62,000 bases of DNA from Phoronis australis (GCA_002633005.1 NMRA01000057.1:979393-1041392); one strand, 5' to 3'; counted from the first letter of the stretch, positions 36,201 to 48,299 are shown. The notes: generated by a model not told the origin, from the letters alone. Numbers and translations are program-made.

Positions 36201-39200
36201 ATGCATGTGAACGGTCACAACAAGTGAAGTTGCTACTGAATCAATTTCAATGAGTTTTATATGATTTGGACAGATTATGACGTTATAAACCTGTATTTTG
36301 AAATCTATACATCGTAGCATTGGAACGCCGTTTCAAAGTTAGTCTCGCGTTTTTTTTTTTCATGCAGCAATGGCCATAGATTAAGAAGAGATAATAATCT
36401 ATGGTTACAGTTACTTCATCGAGGTTGGGTTCCGTAGAACCGTAGACTATAGTACGTACATGGACCGCCAACTCCGTAAACTTTCAATGGACTTAATCGC
36501 AAAAGGTACCCGCTCATCCGTCGCGCAATACACTAACCGGAAACTCCAACAGACAATGAGAGTGTCGTCTCTACTAGGATAGTGCGCAAGAAAACCTCGG
36601 AGTTGCGAATCTGTTGTATATAATCTATTGGTAGAACGCAAGACATTAGCTTGCACTGTGCGGTGAAAATCTTCACTTTCAGAACAGAAACATCTACATT
36701 AATTCCATAATTCACCTCTCAAATCCGGCCGCCGTTTTGTTAGGACAAGTTAGTAAGCTCCAGAGCATAGTCGTGAAACACTCGCTTTTCACTTGCCTCA
36801 GGGATTTTACGATGTCTTCATTCTTGCGAGAGCACCGTTTTGTATGCCATTGCTCTCGGCTAAGAACAAACTGAAACGAGCAATTTGGAGGCAAGCGATT
36901 AACCACATTCAACTACATTGATTCTTGAAACAGTCATGCCTAGTATGCTAACATGTTTCTGTCAGATAACCAACAATTACACTGTACATATATTACATGC
37001 GCATGACTGAGAAACAAATTTTGAAAGAAATTTGTGTACAATTTTAACCACATACATCGAAATTAAGATATTTATACTCCCATAAATGTTTTAGACAAAA
37101 GAATAGGCTGAATTGATGCATTCTACACAAGTTCGATTTATTGACACTCGCAAAATATCAAGGTGTTTATTACGAAATCTTCAGAATACAATGAATATAC
37201 ATTACCCAGAAAGCGCCAAGAGGCATTAGATCTGGGTAAAAAAATACAAAGAAGTCTATATACAATGATTATATACGAATACATAAATAAAAAAACTGAT
37301 GTTAAGAATACAATGATATATGACAACGAATGAAAATAATTCATTTTCATACAGATGTATAAAATTCTATCCACTCACACAAAGAGATTTAATGTTATAA
37401 AGAAATTCTGATACTATTTCAAATAAAACCTTATTTTCGTTTGAGTTAAGTTCTTGACATCCATATAGAAAGAAATTAATTTTGTTGTACAATTGCGGAA
37501 TTTCAGAATATTTTTTATAAACATTGGGGTATTGTTCGAGTGCCTGGAAGAGCTGTACCCTCTCCTCCTTGCATACCTCACAAGCAAAGAAAACATGAGG
37601 ATATGTCTGGGTATCTCCACAGGAACACAGAGGCGAAATATTATTAAAATTATGTCTAAATTTCTCGTTGTTTAGGAATAGACCACATCTTGATCTGTAT
37701 AGGGTTATTTCATGGTTGCGGGGAAGTTGGAATGATGTCAATGGGACTGGCAAGTCTGGAGTAGTGGTATGCAATTTAAAGTTATTTTTGAGAGTGACGA
37801 TTGAAGTGCTTTCTTTTATTTTGAATGGTAAGGAATTCCAGTTGTCAATACAAGTTAATATCGTTGATCTTCTGAAGGCTTGGCTGATGGAGGCTGGAAT
37901 AGTATACATATTGCTTTGCCGGAGTCCTGGTCTCGTGCTTGGTCTTTTGTAGGAGTCAAAGAGGATTTTGTTAGAGTAATTGTTTATGTTGGTTAAGACT
38001 TTGAATGTATACATGGACAGGTGGAGTTTACGACGGGTTGCTAGTTTGCTCCAGTGAAGACTATTTAGAACCTTGATTGTGTTGGACCCTTTGTATGCCC
38101 CAGTTATGGCTAAAGCTGCTTGGTATTGTAGTCTTTCTAATTGGAGAAGTATGCCAGCGTTTGCCGATTGGTAGATTATGTCACAGTAATCTAGATGTGG
38201 AAGTACAAAAGACTTGAACAGAGTTTCAAGATGCATGGAGTTGAGATGACGAGAGATAATTCTAATTGGATTAATTAATTTTTGTACTTTTTGAACGAGT
38301 TCGCGACAATGAAGAGTAAATGTAAGTTTATGGTCGAGTAGCAAGCCAAGATGTTTGTGCGTGAACTTATTGGGGATAACTTTCCCATTGAGTGATAATT
38401 ATACTTTCCGTCGCATTCACTTACCACATATACATGTATACAGTACTACAGACGCCCAAACCAAGAGATACCCACTTATGCCAACACAAGTAATTCAATA
38501 ATTGTATAATAACAACTCTCAACTTTTCGTAAATTTTTATTGTTCATTGTACACGATATTCACTCGTGTACAAGTGCACTTCCGGGTACAAAGTCTTCCC
38601 CAACTGTTGGATTATTCTGATGTTCGCGTCCACCTACTCGGGTATAAGCCCATCTCAAGTATTCATCACTGATGGAGATACAGACACAGATTAATTAAGA
38701 GCTTCACTGACTAAATAAATGGTTTATATCATTGCAGGTGGCTTTCAAGATAAATTCCGTCATCAACTCGCACAACAAAGATGAGAATATGGCAGACGAC
38801 ATTTTGCAGCTCAATCCTTGCCGCTGGAAAGTGAGTGTTTCCTGATCTTCTGCAAAAAACGTCATACACGAACCGAAAAGTAATTTCAACGGACACGAGT
38901 CCTTACCACGGAGGCCGCACAGCCCTCCGACAAATAAGAGCGCTCTTTGAACTTGCCCAACAACGCCGTGGGATGCCGTATATTTGTTGCGATGCAGTAA
39001 ACATAAAACAAATGTGGACCAATGTCATGTTATAGGGATTGCACAGGCGGGCTGTGACATCCATCGCGTCCATCGCATATTGCCGTGGATGTGAGAGATA
39101 TTGCAATACCGTACCGATCCACAGTTCCAGCACAGAGTGGCACCGAATGTTAGAAGGAGATCGAGAAACACGCCTTTAGTATCTCGAATGCCCCTCCATG

Positions 39201-42200
39201 TTTGCAAAAATTAACGCTAACACCAACGAGGCTAGCATCAGACGTGTTTATCATCTTAATCACAAACCTTCTTTCGGATCTCTACCCCGTTCAAATTGCT
39301 ACAGTATTATTTTGAGGTTTCTTACAATTCAGTGACCCTCCCTCTGATCCTGGATGCGTCTATTCTATTTGCTGCAGATTATCTTTCAACACAGTTGGGG
39401 GCGACAATATGTGCCGGTCTCCACTGCACATATTGACGCACTGTCATCATCCGGGCGACACCGTGGGTCGATGTTGACAGCATTATATTGTCGCTCTCGG
39501 TAACTATTGTGCCCGCGCGACAATATGTGTCAAGTGCGACAATATCAGCCGATTTCATAAAGGTGGTTTAACAAAACCAGGTTTATGACTTAAATCTTGG
39601 TCTTCCTAAACCAGGTCTAATTTCATACCTAAACTGCATTTCACCAACATGGTTTAAAAGTCTGAAGGCCTTGTTTTGTTAGACCATGACGCTGGTTTAG
39701 TAAAACTAGGTTTAAAGTATCCAAGCCACCCTACTGTGTTGATCCGGCTTAACCCAACAAAGAAACTATTGAAGTCCTTCAATTAAACCTTGATCACGTG
39801 GGTACGCAATGGCATACAGCAGTGGAATCAATGCAGACATTTGCGAAAAAGGGCTTAAAGCTTTTCTCACGAGGAAAAACGTTCCCTCCCATAACTGAAC
39901 AGAGAAAAGGCCAATGTCATAGTCCAGAAAAACAAAATTGGTGCCAAATCAAGTCAACGTAAAAAGCAGGCGTGGAGAGATATTGATCCAGAATAAAGGC
40001 CAGGAAGGAAATTTCATCAGTAAAAAAAATGCAAAGAAAAACCGTGAGGGACCCAGCTGCAGATCTAAATACATGCGCTCACCTAGCTCGAATTTCTGAC
40101 GATGTGGAAAAAACTGGGTACCACCTTCAGAACTGTGAAGTGTGCGTCTGCACCTTTTTGGTTTTCTGGGACTTCTTGTGTCTCTGTGGAGGGCCTTTTT
40201 TGCCAACTTCGCCAAATGGAGGGCTCGTTCGAGCCCAACGAGCCCCCCTGGTTGCGGACATGAAATATCATGAGGAGATGTTTTTCATTTTGTATTGTCT
40301 GTGTTCACACATTTAAGTACTTGTTCACGATAAACCGCATCATAGTAAATGCAGGCGTTTATTTCCGTGTCATTTTATTTCTTTGCGGCCAAAGGGGGCA
40401 CAGGGCGGATCCAGGAATTTGAGGTAGAGGGACCAGGGCAGAGTATTAGCCAGGACTTTGCCCGTCAGACATTCTCATTGCCGAACTGCCAGATGGAATC
40501 TAGGAGAATTAGGGGGGGGCTATGTCCCCCTTAGCCCCTCTTTAAATACGCCACTGGGGCAGGACCCCTGCAGGGCAACCTCATATATCGGGGACCAGTT
40601 GACATAGAACACGGCCAGAATAATCAATCGATGCATTTTAGCCATAAGCTTAGCGCAACTGCGATGATGACGCTCTGCTGAAACGTCATATTCTGAGAAA
40701 ATAGGAAGGACGCTTTTCAGTACGTACTGGTCTACGTGTAGGCGGATCCAGAGGTTTAAAGGTTCAGACCTCCTTTTTCTCTTGATTTTAGTGATATCAA
40801 ATCTATAATTTTCAAATTGTTGACCCAGGCCCTCCTTTAAAAAATCCTTGATCCGACCCCCCTCCCCTTTAAGAATTCTTAGTCCCCCCTGTTACGTTTG
40901 GTCTTGTGTCGTCCCAAAACTGAATATTTAAAATAGTCCGTTCTCGCTCTAAAACTGCGTCGTAAGTGCACACCACAGCATCATTCAGTTGCACCTATAT
41001 CGTACAAGTCTGCCATATTTAACAGTATTAAACCTGGGTCTGACTAAGTCTAAAGTTAAACCTGGTATAAGATCTTAACACAGGTCTAAGTAATAAATAC
41101 CTCGATGGGGAAATGAGAAGTGGCTTAGACCAGGCCTAAACTGGCGTTAAACCAGGTTTTACTAAACCAGTGGTCTAAAAGTTAAACGACCTTAAAGTTT
41201 ATGAAGTGCAGATTATCTTTAAACCTGGTCTAAGTCTAGTTAAAACCAGGTTTAACTTTAAACCACCTTTATAAAATCGGCTGTAGATGTCATAGCAAGA
41301 GCAGGATTGCTCTCCAGAGGATGGTGCAGAACCACGCATGCATGGACCAGCACGCAGGCACAAACAGAAGAACCCACGCCTGTAAAGGATACACGTTTAT
41401 CTGTTTTGAAAACAATTACCATGTAATGAAATTGGCAACCTAAAGTAACTTTTCATTTATAGTGTTCGTTTTTGGCCATAACATGAAGATAAAATTGATG
41501 ATCAAGATTTTATAAAATTCCATGAACTCGAGGTTTTGCAACTTAACATCCACTTTGCTGTATTATGAAGAGAATGAATAGGCCTACACGTACGCACAAC
41601 ATACAAAACATTCACGAATGGTGGAAAATGATCGAGACTACGTGAATAGCTGGACGTCATAGGATGACGACATTCTATTGAATTGAGTTTGTGTTCTAAA
41701 ATTTTGAATTGTCTTTAAAAAGCAGACGGAATCGACATCGTCTAAAGCGTTGTCTGCATGCGAACAGTCGCTAAGTCGGACTGTCTCACCGTGACGTCAT
41801 ATGGGCAATCACAGGGAAGTGAACTGGCTAACTGCATAAAGGGTTCTGATCTGTGAGCCCGGCACATTTTTGCTACCTGTGCTTGCGCTCGCCGACTAAA
41901 AATGAGAAGAAACGGAGAGGAAACACTTTTTACGAGTGAGTAAGAATACCATGGATGGCCAGACTTTTTCGCGCGACACCAGTCCGTTTCATCGAGGTTT
42001 CACGACGGACGTTCGAGAACAAGTTTCGTTGTGATGAGACCCTTACTCGAAAATGTTAAAGCTAAGTTTCTATTCCCGTATGCGATGTTATGAAGAGTTT
42101 GTGCAGAGGCTAACAGGAGAAGCATTGAGATAATTCAACCTGGCCCACATATTGCGGCGTTTCAATTGTCGGTTGTATTCATACACGTAAGTGGTGAAAT

Positions 42201-45200
42201 TGCGCTCCGGTTGTGACTGGTTTAGGAAAACAAAAATATCTCTCTGACACGAGTTTCAGTTTAGCACTGAGTGCCCATCTGAATGAATAGTCAACAATTT
42301 CTGTTCTCTCGCCGCCAGCGGCAGGGGTTTTGGAAAGCTAGCTCAGAATTTTATCATAGCAATCCGTGCATGCCTCCACCCAGAAAATTCATTGCGGAAA
42401 ACCCTCCTTTGATTGAAACACATTTCAATTCATTTCACTTCTGCAATGAAAAAGGTTTCCTCCAAGTTTGCCCCTCCTTTCAGCCTTCCTCGGTCATCAA
42501 CGCACCTGTAATTAGCCTACTTCTGGCTAGGGCAGTGTCCGGGTGTTCACCTTAGTGAAATTTATTACGTTTAAGACGTCACACGAGGGAAAACAACCAC
42601 TGAATTGCCAGCACACATTGACATTGTTATTGACCACATTCCTTTCATAAGGGTGGTTTAACTTTTAGACCAGTGGTCTATAGTGTAACTTCGTTTAAGA
42701 AATATTAACTCTAGTTTAGATCTGGGCCCGGTCTCCAATCTTTTACTCGAAATGGAACTCGAAATTAGGTTTGGCATTTTCTACTCTACTTTTGGGCAAA
42801 CTCAAGATAAGTGTCTATTATTCTATGCTCGAGTACACAATAACTTACGTAGATAATTTATTGCCCTTAGTTCACAATTTGTAAACCCAATATTAAAGCA
42901 ATAAGTTCGACTTGAACTCGAAATTTCGAGTTTTTACTCAAGTTTGTAGCACGAATATAAGGGTCTTCAAGGGCAAACTTGAACTAGAAACTTCTATGCA
43001 TAAACTATAATGTATTCGAGCACAGTTTGATAACCAATTATCTTAAGTTCGCACAAAAGGAGCAGAGAAATTGCCAAAAATAGTTTCGAGTTCGTTTCGA
43101 GTACACAGATTGGAGACCGGGCCCCGGTCTAAGTAACTTGTCCCATGTTCACCATCGAGGCCTATATTCCCTGAACCTGTACGAAGATCTTAAACCTGGT
43201 TTAACTGAAACCTGGTTAGACTCAGGTTAAACAATAACGCATGTCGGGTTTAATATTAGACCAGGTTTAGGAAGACCAGGTTTTCGTCTTTATGAAATCG
43301 GCTGCTTGTGTCCTGACGGGTGGCAGAGGGTCTCAATCTCACCAAATTATATTGCACGCCGTACACTGAGTCAACTATTTTCACTAATTTAGTTTCTATA
43401 TGTGAACTACATGCCTGAAAACGGAACTAAAAAGTCCCGAAATAACCTGCTAAACTGGTCAATTTTGTTTACTCAAAAGAAATCTTGATAAAGGGAAAGA
43501 TTTGATCAAAATAACCGTGTTTTTGGATGAAAAATAATCAGTCGATTCTCCACAGGTGTTCCAATGTTTGCTGATTGGCGGAGAAAACGCAGGTGAAGGA
43601 GCTTTGCGTAACGCAGAGACGTTCGTCATCACGGATCAGGAATTCAACGATTTCCTAGAAAGACATTCACACGTGTCGTGTATGGTACCCGAAAGTAACG
43701 AGAAAATGCGAGATTCCTACTTGATTCTGGACGAATATGTACGTATATTAACAATAACACAATGCTTACGTCAATAAGATTAAAGATGCATTTCAATCTG
43801 TCTAAAAAACGGAAATACAATTATTCCTTTTACTCTCCTAAAATCGATCCAATCACACTGTTTACCGCTACAAAGGATTCAATGCCGGGTTGCATGAAAC
43901 AGACCCAAATAGGGACTCACGTACCAAGCTCGCTAAATCTTTTGCCTGTTTGTGTCTTTGCACGCAGGTGAAAACTTTTTCTATCATTTCATCAATATTA
44001 TGAGCTTCTCTTTGCTGAATGAAATTTTCTAATAACTAAAGACTGAGCTCTGAATTCAGTGAAAATAAATAGGAACTTAGTCCTTAAGTTAGGGGCGTTG
44101 TAAGAAAAGATCCCCATGTTTTATTTTCGATAATATTGAGAATTCAACGTCAGGTTCACTCTCGATTTGTATCAACACCAAAAATTAACTTAGTAATGAA
44201 ACTAAAACAGCATAAGAATCAACAATCGATATTTTCACAAGTCCAAAAATACGCAGTAGATTTAGGGAACTCAGTTGAGTCCCTATTTGGGACTGTTTCA
44301 CGCACCCGGACACAAATTCCCGCATTACCAAGAACACCGAAATCATCAGCCAACTCATATTCGAAAATATGAATGTACCCATGGGGCCTTTTCCAGGAAA
44401 CTGCCTCAAGTTCATTTTTGACGTAAGTCAAAGATTTGTCTTAACCTTCAAACTTTGGAACTACCACACCCGCCAAGTTAGTCAATTAAGTAAAAATCAG
44501 TCAAAGTAAAGAATCTTTCTTGAAGCAGACAAATTTAAGTTTATCTTAAAATTAACTGAAATTTAAAACTTGTCTTAGCTAAGTCAGTTTTCTTGGAACA
44601 GGCCCATGGCCTGTGACTTGAGTTGCCGACTCATTCGATATCAATTCAAGATCGGATGAGAGTGGCAATGCTTTAATCTCCAACGCATTTCGTTTAAGAA
44701 TGAAACATTAACATCTAAACAGAGTCGAAATGCAACTTCAACTTGCCAATCAGCTGCTATTAAAATCCGCTGATCATTAAAAATGCCTTTACCACGTTCA
44801 ACTAATTGCACTAAAATAGTCTATGCTGGCACACAAGTATGTACACCTAAATGTCTCAAGTCTTTGAACTAGGGCAGACTCCTTCTTGTCGCACAAAGAC
44901 AAAGAATCACTAATAAATCTGAGGTTTAAAGACTTTTCATATTCTAATCCCCTCCTCAAATTGAGAACCAACTGCAATGTGACGTCCAGAACGAATTATC
45001 TATCGTTCAGGGCGAAAGTGATAACCATATTATTCATAGAAGCCTATTATTATGTAACTGTTTCAATTAGCTGTTTAACTTGTAGCCAGTCAGTTTTAAA
45101 CTAACAAAATCTATTTATGTGCGTTTTTTTTCGTTTTTATACACTATAATTTTGTATTATTGTTTACAGAATTGTGTGTGCATGTCTTTTTCTTTATTTC

Positions 45201-45552
45201 AATAGTTTTTTTATTATTTATTCTTCATTTCTATTGCCTGTAATTTCACATTTTATGTCGCGTTTTGCTTTGTCAAAGTGTCACTGATAACTTATGGTTG
45301 AGTCTGGCAATGTAAACTTGTGTTACTTTATAATAATAATAATGAATTATTCTTTTTCGTAGTTTACTGATTACAAAATACTTTCAGATGAGATTTCTCG
45401 ACTGCACAGGCGGCGATAAAAAACCCTCACCTTCACTGCTCGATGTCGGAGTTGCCATGGCGATGAACGCCAGTGGATTTGACGAAAGCATGTTTTACAA
45501 AAGAGGCGGTAAATACGTGTGGAGCAAAGCCGACATGAAATTGGATTGGTAA
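29909..45552 (+). CDS. RSAD2: Viperin: antiviral radical-SAM enzyme, six coding exons, 343 aa
   Basis: Viperin uses S-adenosylmethionine and a [4Fe-4S] cluster to dehydrate CTP to ddhCTP, a chain terminator of viral RNA polymerases. In vertebrates it sits on the ER and lipid droplets. Exons are 29909-30200, 31733-31894, 33255-33391, 38738-38830, 43556-43738 and 45388-45552, intron phases 1,1,0,0,0, all GT/AG. They splice to 344 codons including stop. The cluster motif CNYHCGFC gives Cys65, 69 and 72. NFSGGEPF (103-110) is the GGE SAM motif. SIVTNGS and [12 protein letters not shown] are conserved core elements. The C-terminus ends in Trp, which in human viperin is needed for cluster loading through CIAO1. 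The N-terminus is short and divergent; residues 6-24 could form an amphipathic helix. No inactivating change is seen. The ATG follows an acceptor-like site and an in-frame stop at 29861, so an upstream exon remains possible. Confidence 0.96.
30730..30930 (+). mobile_element. tRNA-derived SINE-like sequence in viperin intron 1
   Basis: TGGCCTAGTGG (30742-30752) fits a pol III A box and GGTTCGTGTC (30786-30795) fits a B box, at tRNA-like spacing and followed by unrelated sequence. It lacks a clean tRNA fold, so a SINE head is more likely than a functional tRNA. Confidence 0.5.
31325..31451. repeat. Two direct copies of a G/C-run repeat
   Basis: The phrase TTTTTCAGTGCTGCGCCGCC followed by CATG occurs twice about 80 bp apart, each preceded by a run of G and then C. 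It lies in viperin intron 1. Confidence 0.8.
31733..31894 (+). CDS. RSAD2: Viperin exon 2 (residues 98-151)
   Basis: Acceptor TTTCTACCGGCAG, donor G|GTAAAG, 162 bp, phase 1-1. It carries [19 protein letters not shown] and SIVTNGSLV, the SAM-binding part of the barrel. Confidence 0.95.
33255..33391 (+). CDS. RSAD2: Viperin exon 3 (residues 152-197)
   Basis: Acceptor TTCCTTCTAG, donor CAG|GTAAGC, 137 bp, phase 1-0. It encodes [20 protein letters not shown] and ends at WCEEYQ. Confidence 0.95.
36374..36404. repeat. Perfect 10-bp stem hairpin
   Basis: CCATAGATTA and TAATCTATGG separated by 11 bases. The arm sequence matches the terminal sequence of the MITE at 36439-36632. Confidence 0.75.
36439..36632. 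mobile_element. MITE, family related to 52473-52877
   Basis: Begins ACCGTAGACTATAG and runs into CATGGACCGCCAACTCCGTA; ends GTTGCGAATCTGTTG then ATAATCTATTGGT. Both ends match the element at 52473-52877, and the termini are inverted copies of each other. Confidence 0.65.
37136..38398 (-). mobile_element. 5'-truncated Jockey-like LINE fragment
   Basis: A long minus-strand frame from 38398 down to 37367 (start is not a true initiation site). It begins LSLNGKVIP and [15 protein letters not shown], the segment that follows the reverse transcriptase palm in jockey/CR1-type ORF2. It continues with [20 protein letters not shown] and ends with a C-x-C-x7-H-x4-C cluster ([16 protein letters not shown]). 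The catalytic YADD part is absent because the 5' end is truncated near 38398, typical of incomplete LINE insertion. The frame is uninterrupted, so the insertion is fairly recent. It is antisense within viperin intron 3. Confidence 0.85.
38738..38830 (+). CDS. RSAD2: Viperin exon 4 (residues 198-228)
   Basis: Acceptor ATCATTGCAG, donor AAA|GTGAGT, 93 bp, phase 0-0. It encodes [10 protein letters not shown] through LNPCRWK. Confidence 0.95.
39546..41283. mobile_element. Inverted-repeat DNA element with CAGCCGATTT termini
   Basis: The left end is CAGCCGATTTCATAAAGG then TGGTTTAA; the right end is its inverse, TTAAACCACC then TTTATAAAATCGGCTG. Many half-palindromic AAACCAGGTTTA/CCTGGTTTA words fill both subterminal regions. 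No transposase. I could not find a convincing target-site duplication. Confidence 0.75.
40410..40555 (+). repeat. Interspersed repeat, copy 2
   Basis: GGATCCAGGAATTTGAGG through GGGGGGGCTATGTCCCCC. Same family as 27575-27752, inserted inside the element at 39546-41283. Confidence 0.7.
42641..43304. mobile_element. Second, shorter copy of the AAACCAGGTTTA element
   Basis: Left end CCTTTCATAAGGGTGGTTTA, right end TTTATGAAATCGGCTG. It shares TTTTAGACCAGTGGTCT and the CCTGGTTTA words with 39546-41283. The CAGCCGATT part of the left end is missing. Confidence 0.7.
42724..43124. mobile_element. Nested MITE with perfect 17-bp inverted termini
   Basis: GGGCCCGGTCTCCAATC at the left and its exact inverse at the right. 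The interior is rich in ACTCGAAAT words in both orientations. It lies inside the element at 42641-43304. Confidence 0.85.
43556..43738 (+). CDS. RSAD2: Viperin exon 5 (residues 229-289)
   Basis: Acceptor ATTCTCCACAG, donor TAT|GTACGT, 183 bp, phase 0-0. It encodes [18 protein letters not shown] and ends at DSYLILDEY. Confidence 0.95.
43885..44309. mobile_element. MITE with GAAACAGTCCCAAATAGGGA termini
   Basis: Arms of about 32 bp (43885-43916 and 44277-44309) are inverted copies with few mismatches, with weaker pairing further in. A lone end of the same family is near 5596. It lies in viperin intron 5. Confidence 0.75.
44379..44609. mobile_element. MITE with CCATGGG...CAGTTTTC inverted ends
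   Basis: CCATGGGGCCTTTTCCAGG at the left mirrors CTTGGAACAGGCCCATGG at the right, each followed inward by an AAACTG-type word. About 230 bp, viperin intron 5. Confidence 0.6.
45388..45552 (+). CDS. RSAD2: Viperin exon 6 with stop (residues 290-343)
   Basis: Acceptor AATACTTTCAG, 165 bp including TAA. It begins MRFLDCTGG and ends [17 protein letters not shown]. An AATAAA occurs about 20 bases after the stop and others lie further on (for example near 46303); I cannot tell which is used. Confidence 0.95.
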   Translation: MRFLDCTGGDKKPSPSLLDVGVAMAMNASGFDESMFYKRGGKYVWSKADMKLDW

Positions 45553-46873
45553 TCTTAAGATCTCCGAACAATAAAATGACTCATCTCCGGAGCTTTTGGG
45601 TGAAAAAATCTCGTAATCGAAAGATTCTAACGATGCGAAAGATGAAGAATACAGACCCAATCGACAGCGTTCATAGGAAGGAGTGTACTTCGGCCAATCC
45701 GATGCGGAAGAACGCAGCAGAAGGAACCGCAGTCAACCACTACTCTACTTCTTATCACGAAGCAGTACACGTGTCTAATATCCGGCGTGTTTTATATTCG
45801 ATTACTACACTTTGGTTCTATGAAGCATTCTCAGTGCTATACTTTCAAAGAACTGAATGATTATAATGCGGTCGCAAATTTATTAAATAGTGGACATAAA
45901 AAGTGACATCGATGAGCGTCCACTTCGTAGAAAAACATTTGCATACGTGACTACATGTATACGCGACTCCTAACCAACAGTGCTCAATTTGTCCTCTGGA
46001 CGAGTTTATGTAAAAAACGTTTAGGAAAACAGTCTCATGGTTTGACCATTAATATTAATACATGTGATGCAGCTGGGATGGCGAGGTCTGGGCTACGGCT
46101 ACAATGTATATTTCTGATTTTGTAAACTGGTACATGTAAACTTCAGGTAAACAAGTCGTTAGTTACAAATTAAAATTTGATGGGAATATTGCTTCTTTTC
46201 ATTGCCAGCGTTGAGAGGAAATGTTCACAGACCTGTCAGCCATGAAATGAAAAATGAGCCAAGTCCAAGAGGTCAACCGATAAAATGAAAACTCATGGAT
46301 TTAATAAAAGCATGAATTGTATTGTCAAACATTATATTCTACAATTCGCTGATAACCACAAGTCAAACCGCTTCATCTCCTATTGACCAATAATGTCAAA
46401 TACTTCCATAAATCTGCCAACAGAGACCGCTTGTTCAGAATGTTAACTTGGTGATCTACACATGGTTAGTGTTATAATTATAATAATACTAATAATTTAA
46501 TTAAAAGCCTACGTTTTTTGCAAATATGCGAACTAGATACAAACTAGCTATGGGTAATTGTTGAAACCCTACTCACTTTAATTTAAATGCACCCAACACT
46601 GGAATTTCGAAACGTACCCCGAGGGGACTAAAAAGTACTAATTTAACTTGCATACCTCCGCAACTCCCTCATCCAACCTCCCAGCTTCACCACATTGCAC
46701 AAACCTCATGAGAGACTTAAGCTAGTAAGCAATAAAACGCATCATCTTTGTTCGCTCATTCAGTACATTGTTATTTCACATCTGCATAGCTATATACACA
46801 AGACAGTTTCCACAATCTGTGACATCCCAACAATATTATCCTGAAACCCAAACTCTCACCAATCATAAGAATG

Positions 46874-46886
46874 GTTGCCTAGCAAC
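46874..46886. promoter_or_regulatory. RFX X-box-like palindrome
   Basis: GTTGCCTAGCAAC is a palindromic match to the RFX X-box. No promoter is identified beside it. Confidence 0.3.
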
Positions 46887-47672
46887 GGCACGCACAAAGT
46901 TACACTCATGGTCGTTAAAACCACACACAGGGCGAACCTGGAACCTCTTGTGAAAAGTCGGCTCTCCAGAGTTTTCTGATTGAGGGCTTGTTATTCCAAG
47001 TTTTACACGGTTACCTTGTAGCTCAAATGAAATTCACTGACTGGCCTTGCAGTTAAAACTGTGAAGCAAACTTAATCTCTTGCTCCAAGTCGTCACTTGT
47101 CTACCTTCCACCTCATCACAGTGTGTGGCTTTAAATGACCCACAAATTCGGTTGGTTGCTAGCAATTTAACACCGAGATCAAGCAGTCGTACTGAGCGAA
47201 GACCTTCCTGTCTATATAAACATAATCAATAGCACAGGCCAAATACAAGCCCAATAAAAATCAATTGTTACAAAACCAATCTTCCCAGACAAGGGTGTGG
47301 CTTTTAGATTCATGTGAAGCACATATTAACTTGTATTACATGACCAGTGTCCTCCCCAATCTAGCATATAACAACCTCAAAGGGATAATAGGCAAATTTA
47401 CCAAGCACTGCACTACAAACTTAAAATCGCACGCAGTTTATATAGTTAGCAGAACCTCTAATGTACCAATACAAGATTAATGATGCCATAATTTGTATAA
47501 ATGGTAAAACTACCGATCAGAATTAATACCAAGTGAACGTAAGTCAGCTGCATGGCTACCTAGTATTGTGCACATCAGAATGGTTGTAATAAATTTGTGA
47601 ATAAATGAGGTGATGAATTTCATCGAAAATGGCCAGTTTCATCAAAGTCGCAGCAAAAAATGGTAATGGTAT

Positions 47673-47760
47673 GATATAACGTGCCCGAATTTTGAGAACC
47701 AGTTTTCCCCACTAAATAACGGGCATCAAACTGGTTCTCAAAATGCAGGCACATTATATC
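47673..47760. mobile_element. 88-bp hairpin element
   Basis: GATATAACGTGCCCG and ATTTTGAGAACCAGTTT pair with AAACTGGTTCTCAAAAT and GCAGGCACATTATATC. The loop is about 20 bases. Confidence 0.7.
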
Positions 47761-48299
47761 AGACTTTTGCCAAAACTAGTACTAAACTGAAAGTATGTCA
47801 AAATTTCTCCGTCTTAAGTGTTGCCAATTTCACCAACTTACAAGTGTTTAACCACCGTGATAAACAGGCGAAATTTCTCAGAAGGCACCATTAAAATAGC
47901 ATGTGAAACTACCATCTGTTAAATTAAACATAACATACCTCAACCATTAGCCTCTTGCACGCAAGATGCTTGCTGACCAGAGACAGTTTGGTAGCTCTGA
48001 TCATTTTAATAAGAATCAGACCACAGTGTTATAATTTAGCAAAATAAACATAAAACAATAAATATCTTAGAAAGAATGCGCTCGATTTTACATGACGCGC
48101 TTGTTTCGAAAACTCACGGCTTTTGCTCAGAGAATGTAACTTCAAGTACACCTGAAAGAGTACCAAAAAACTCACTGACCAGTAAACTCGCTGCACAATT
48201 GTACAAAATACATCACAAAATGGATAAAAAATCTAAAACATGACATGATTTCAGTTGTTAACATAACTCGCAAGCACGAACAAATTTCTGACGTTCACG

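Larger units (their letters stand above)
33392..38737 (+). other. Viperin intron 3
   Basis: Holds an inverted-repeat element at 36439-36632, a perfect hairpin at 36374-36404 and an antisense LINE fragment at 37136-38398. Nothing else is recognisable in 33392-36370. Confidence 0.6.
38831..43555 (+). other. Viperin intron 4
   Basis: Contains two related inverted-repeat elements (39546-41283 and 42641-43304), a nested MITE (42724-43124) and an interspersed repeat (40410-40555). The remainder (41284-42640) is unassigned. Confidence 0.6.
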
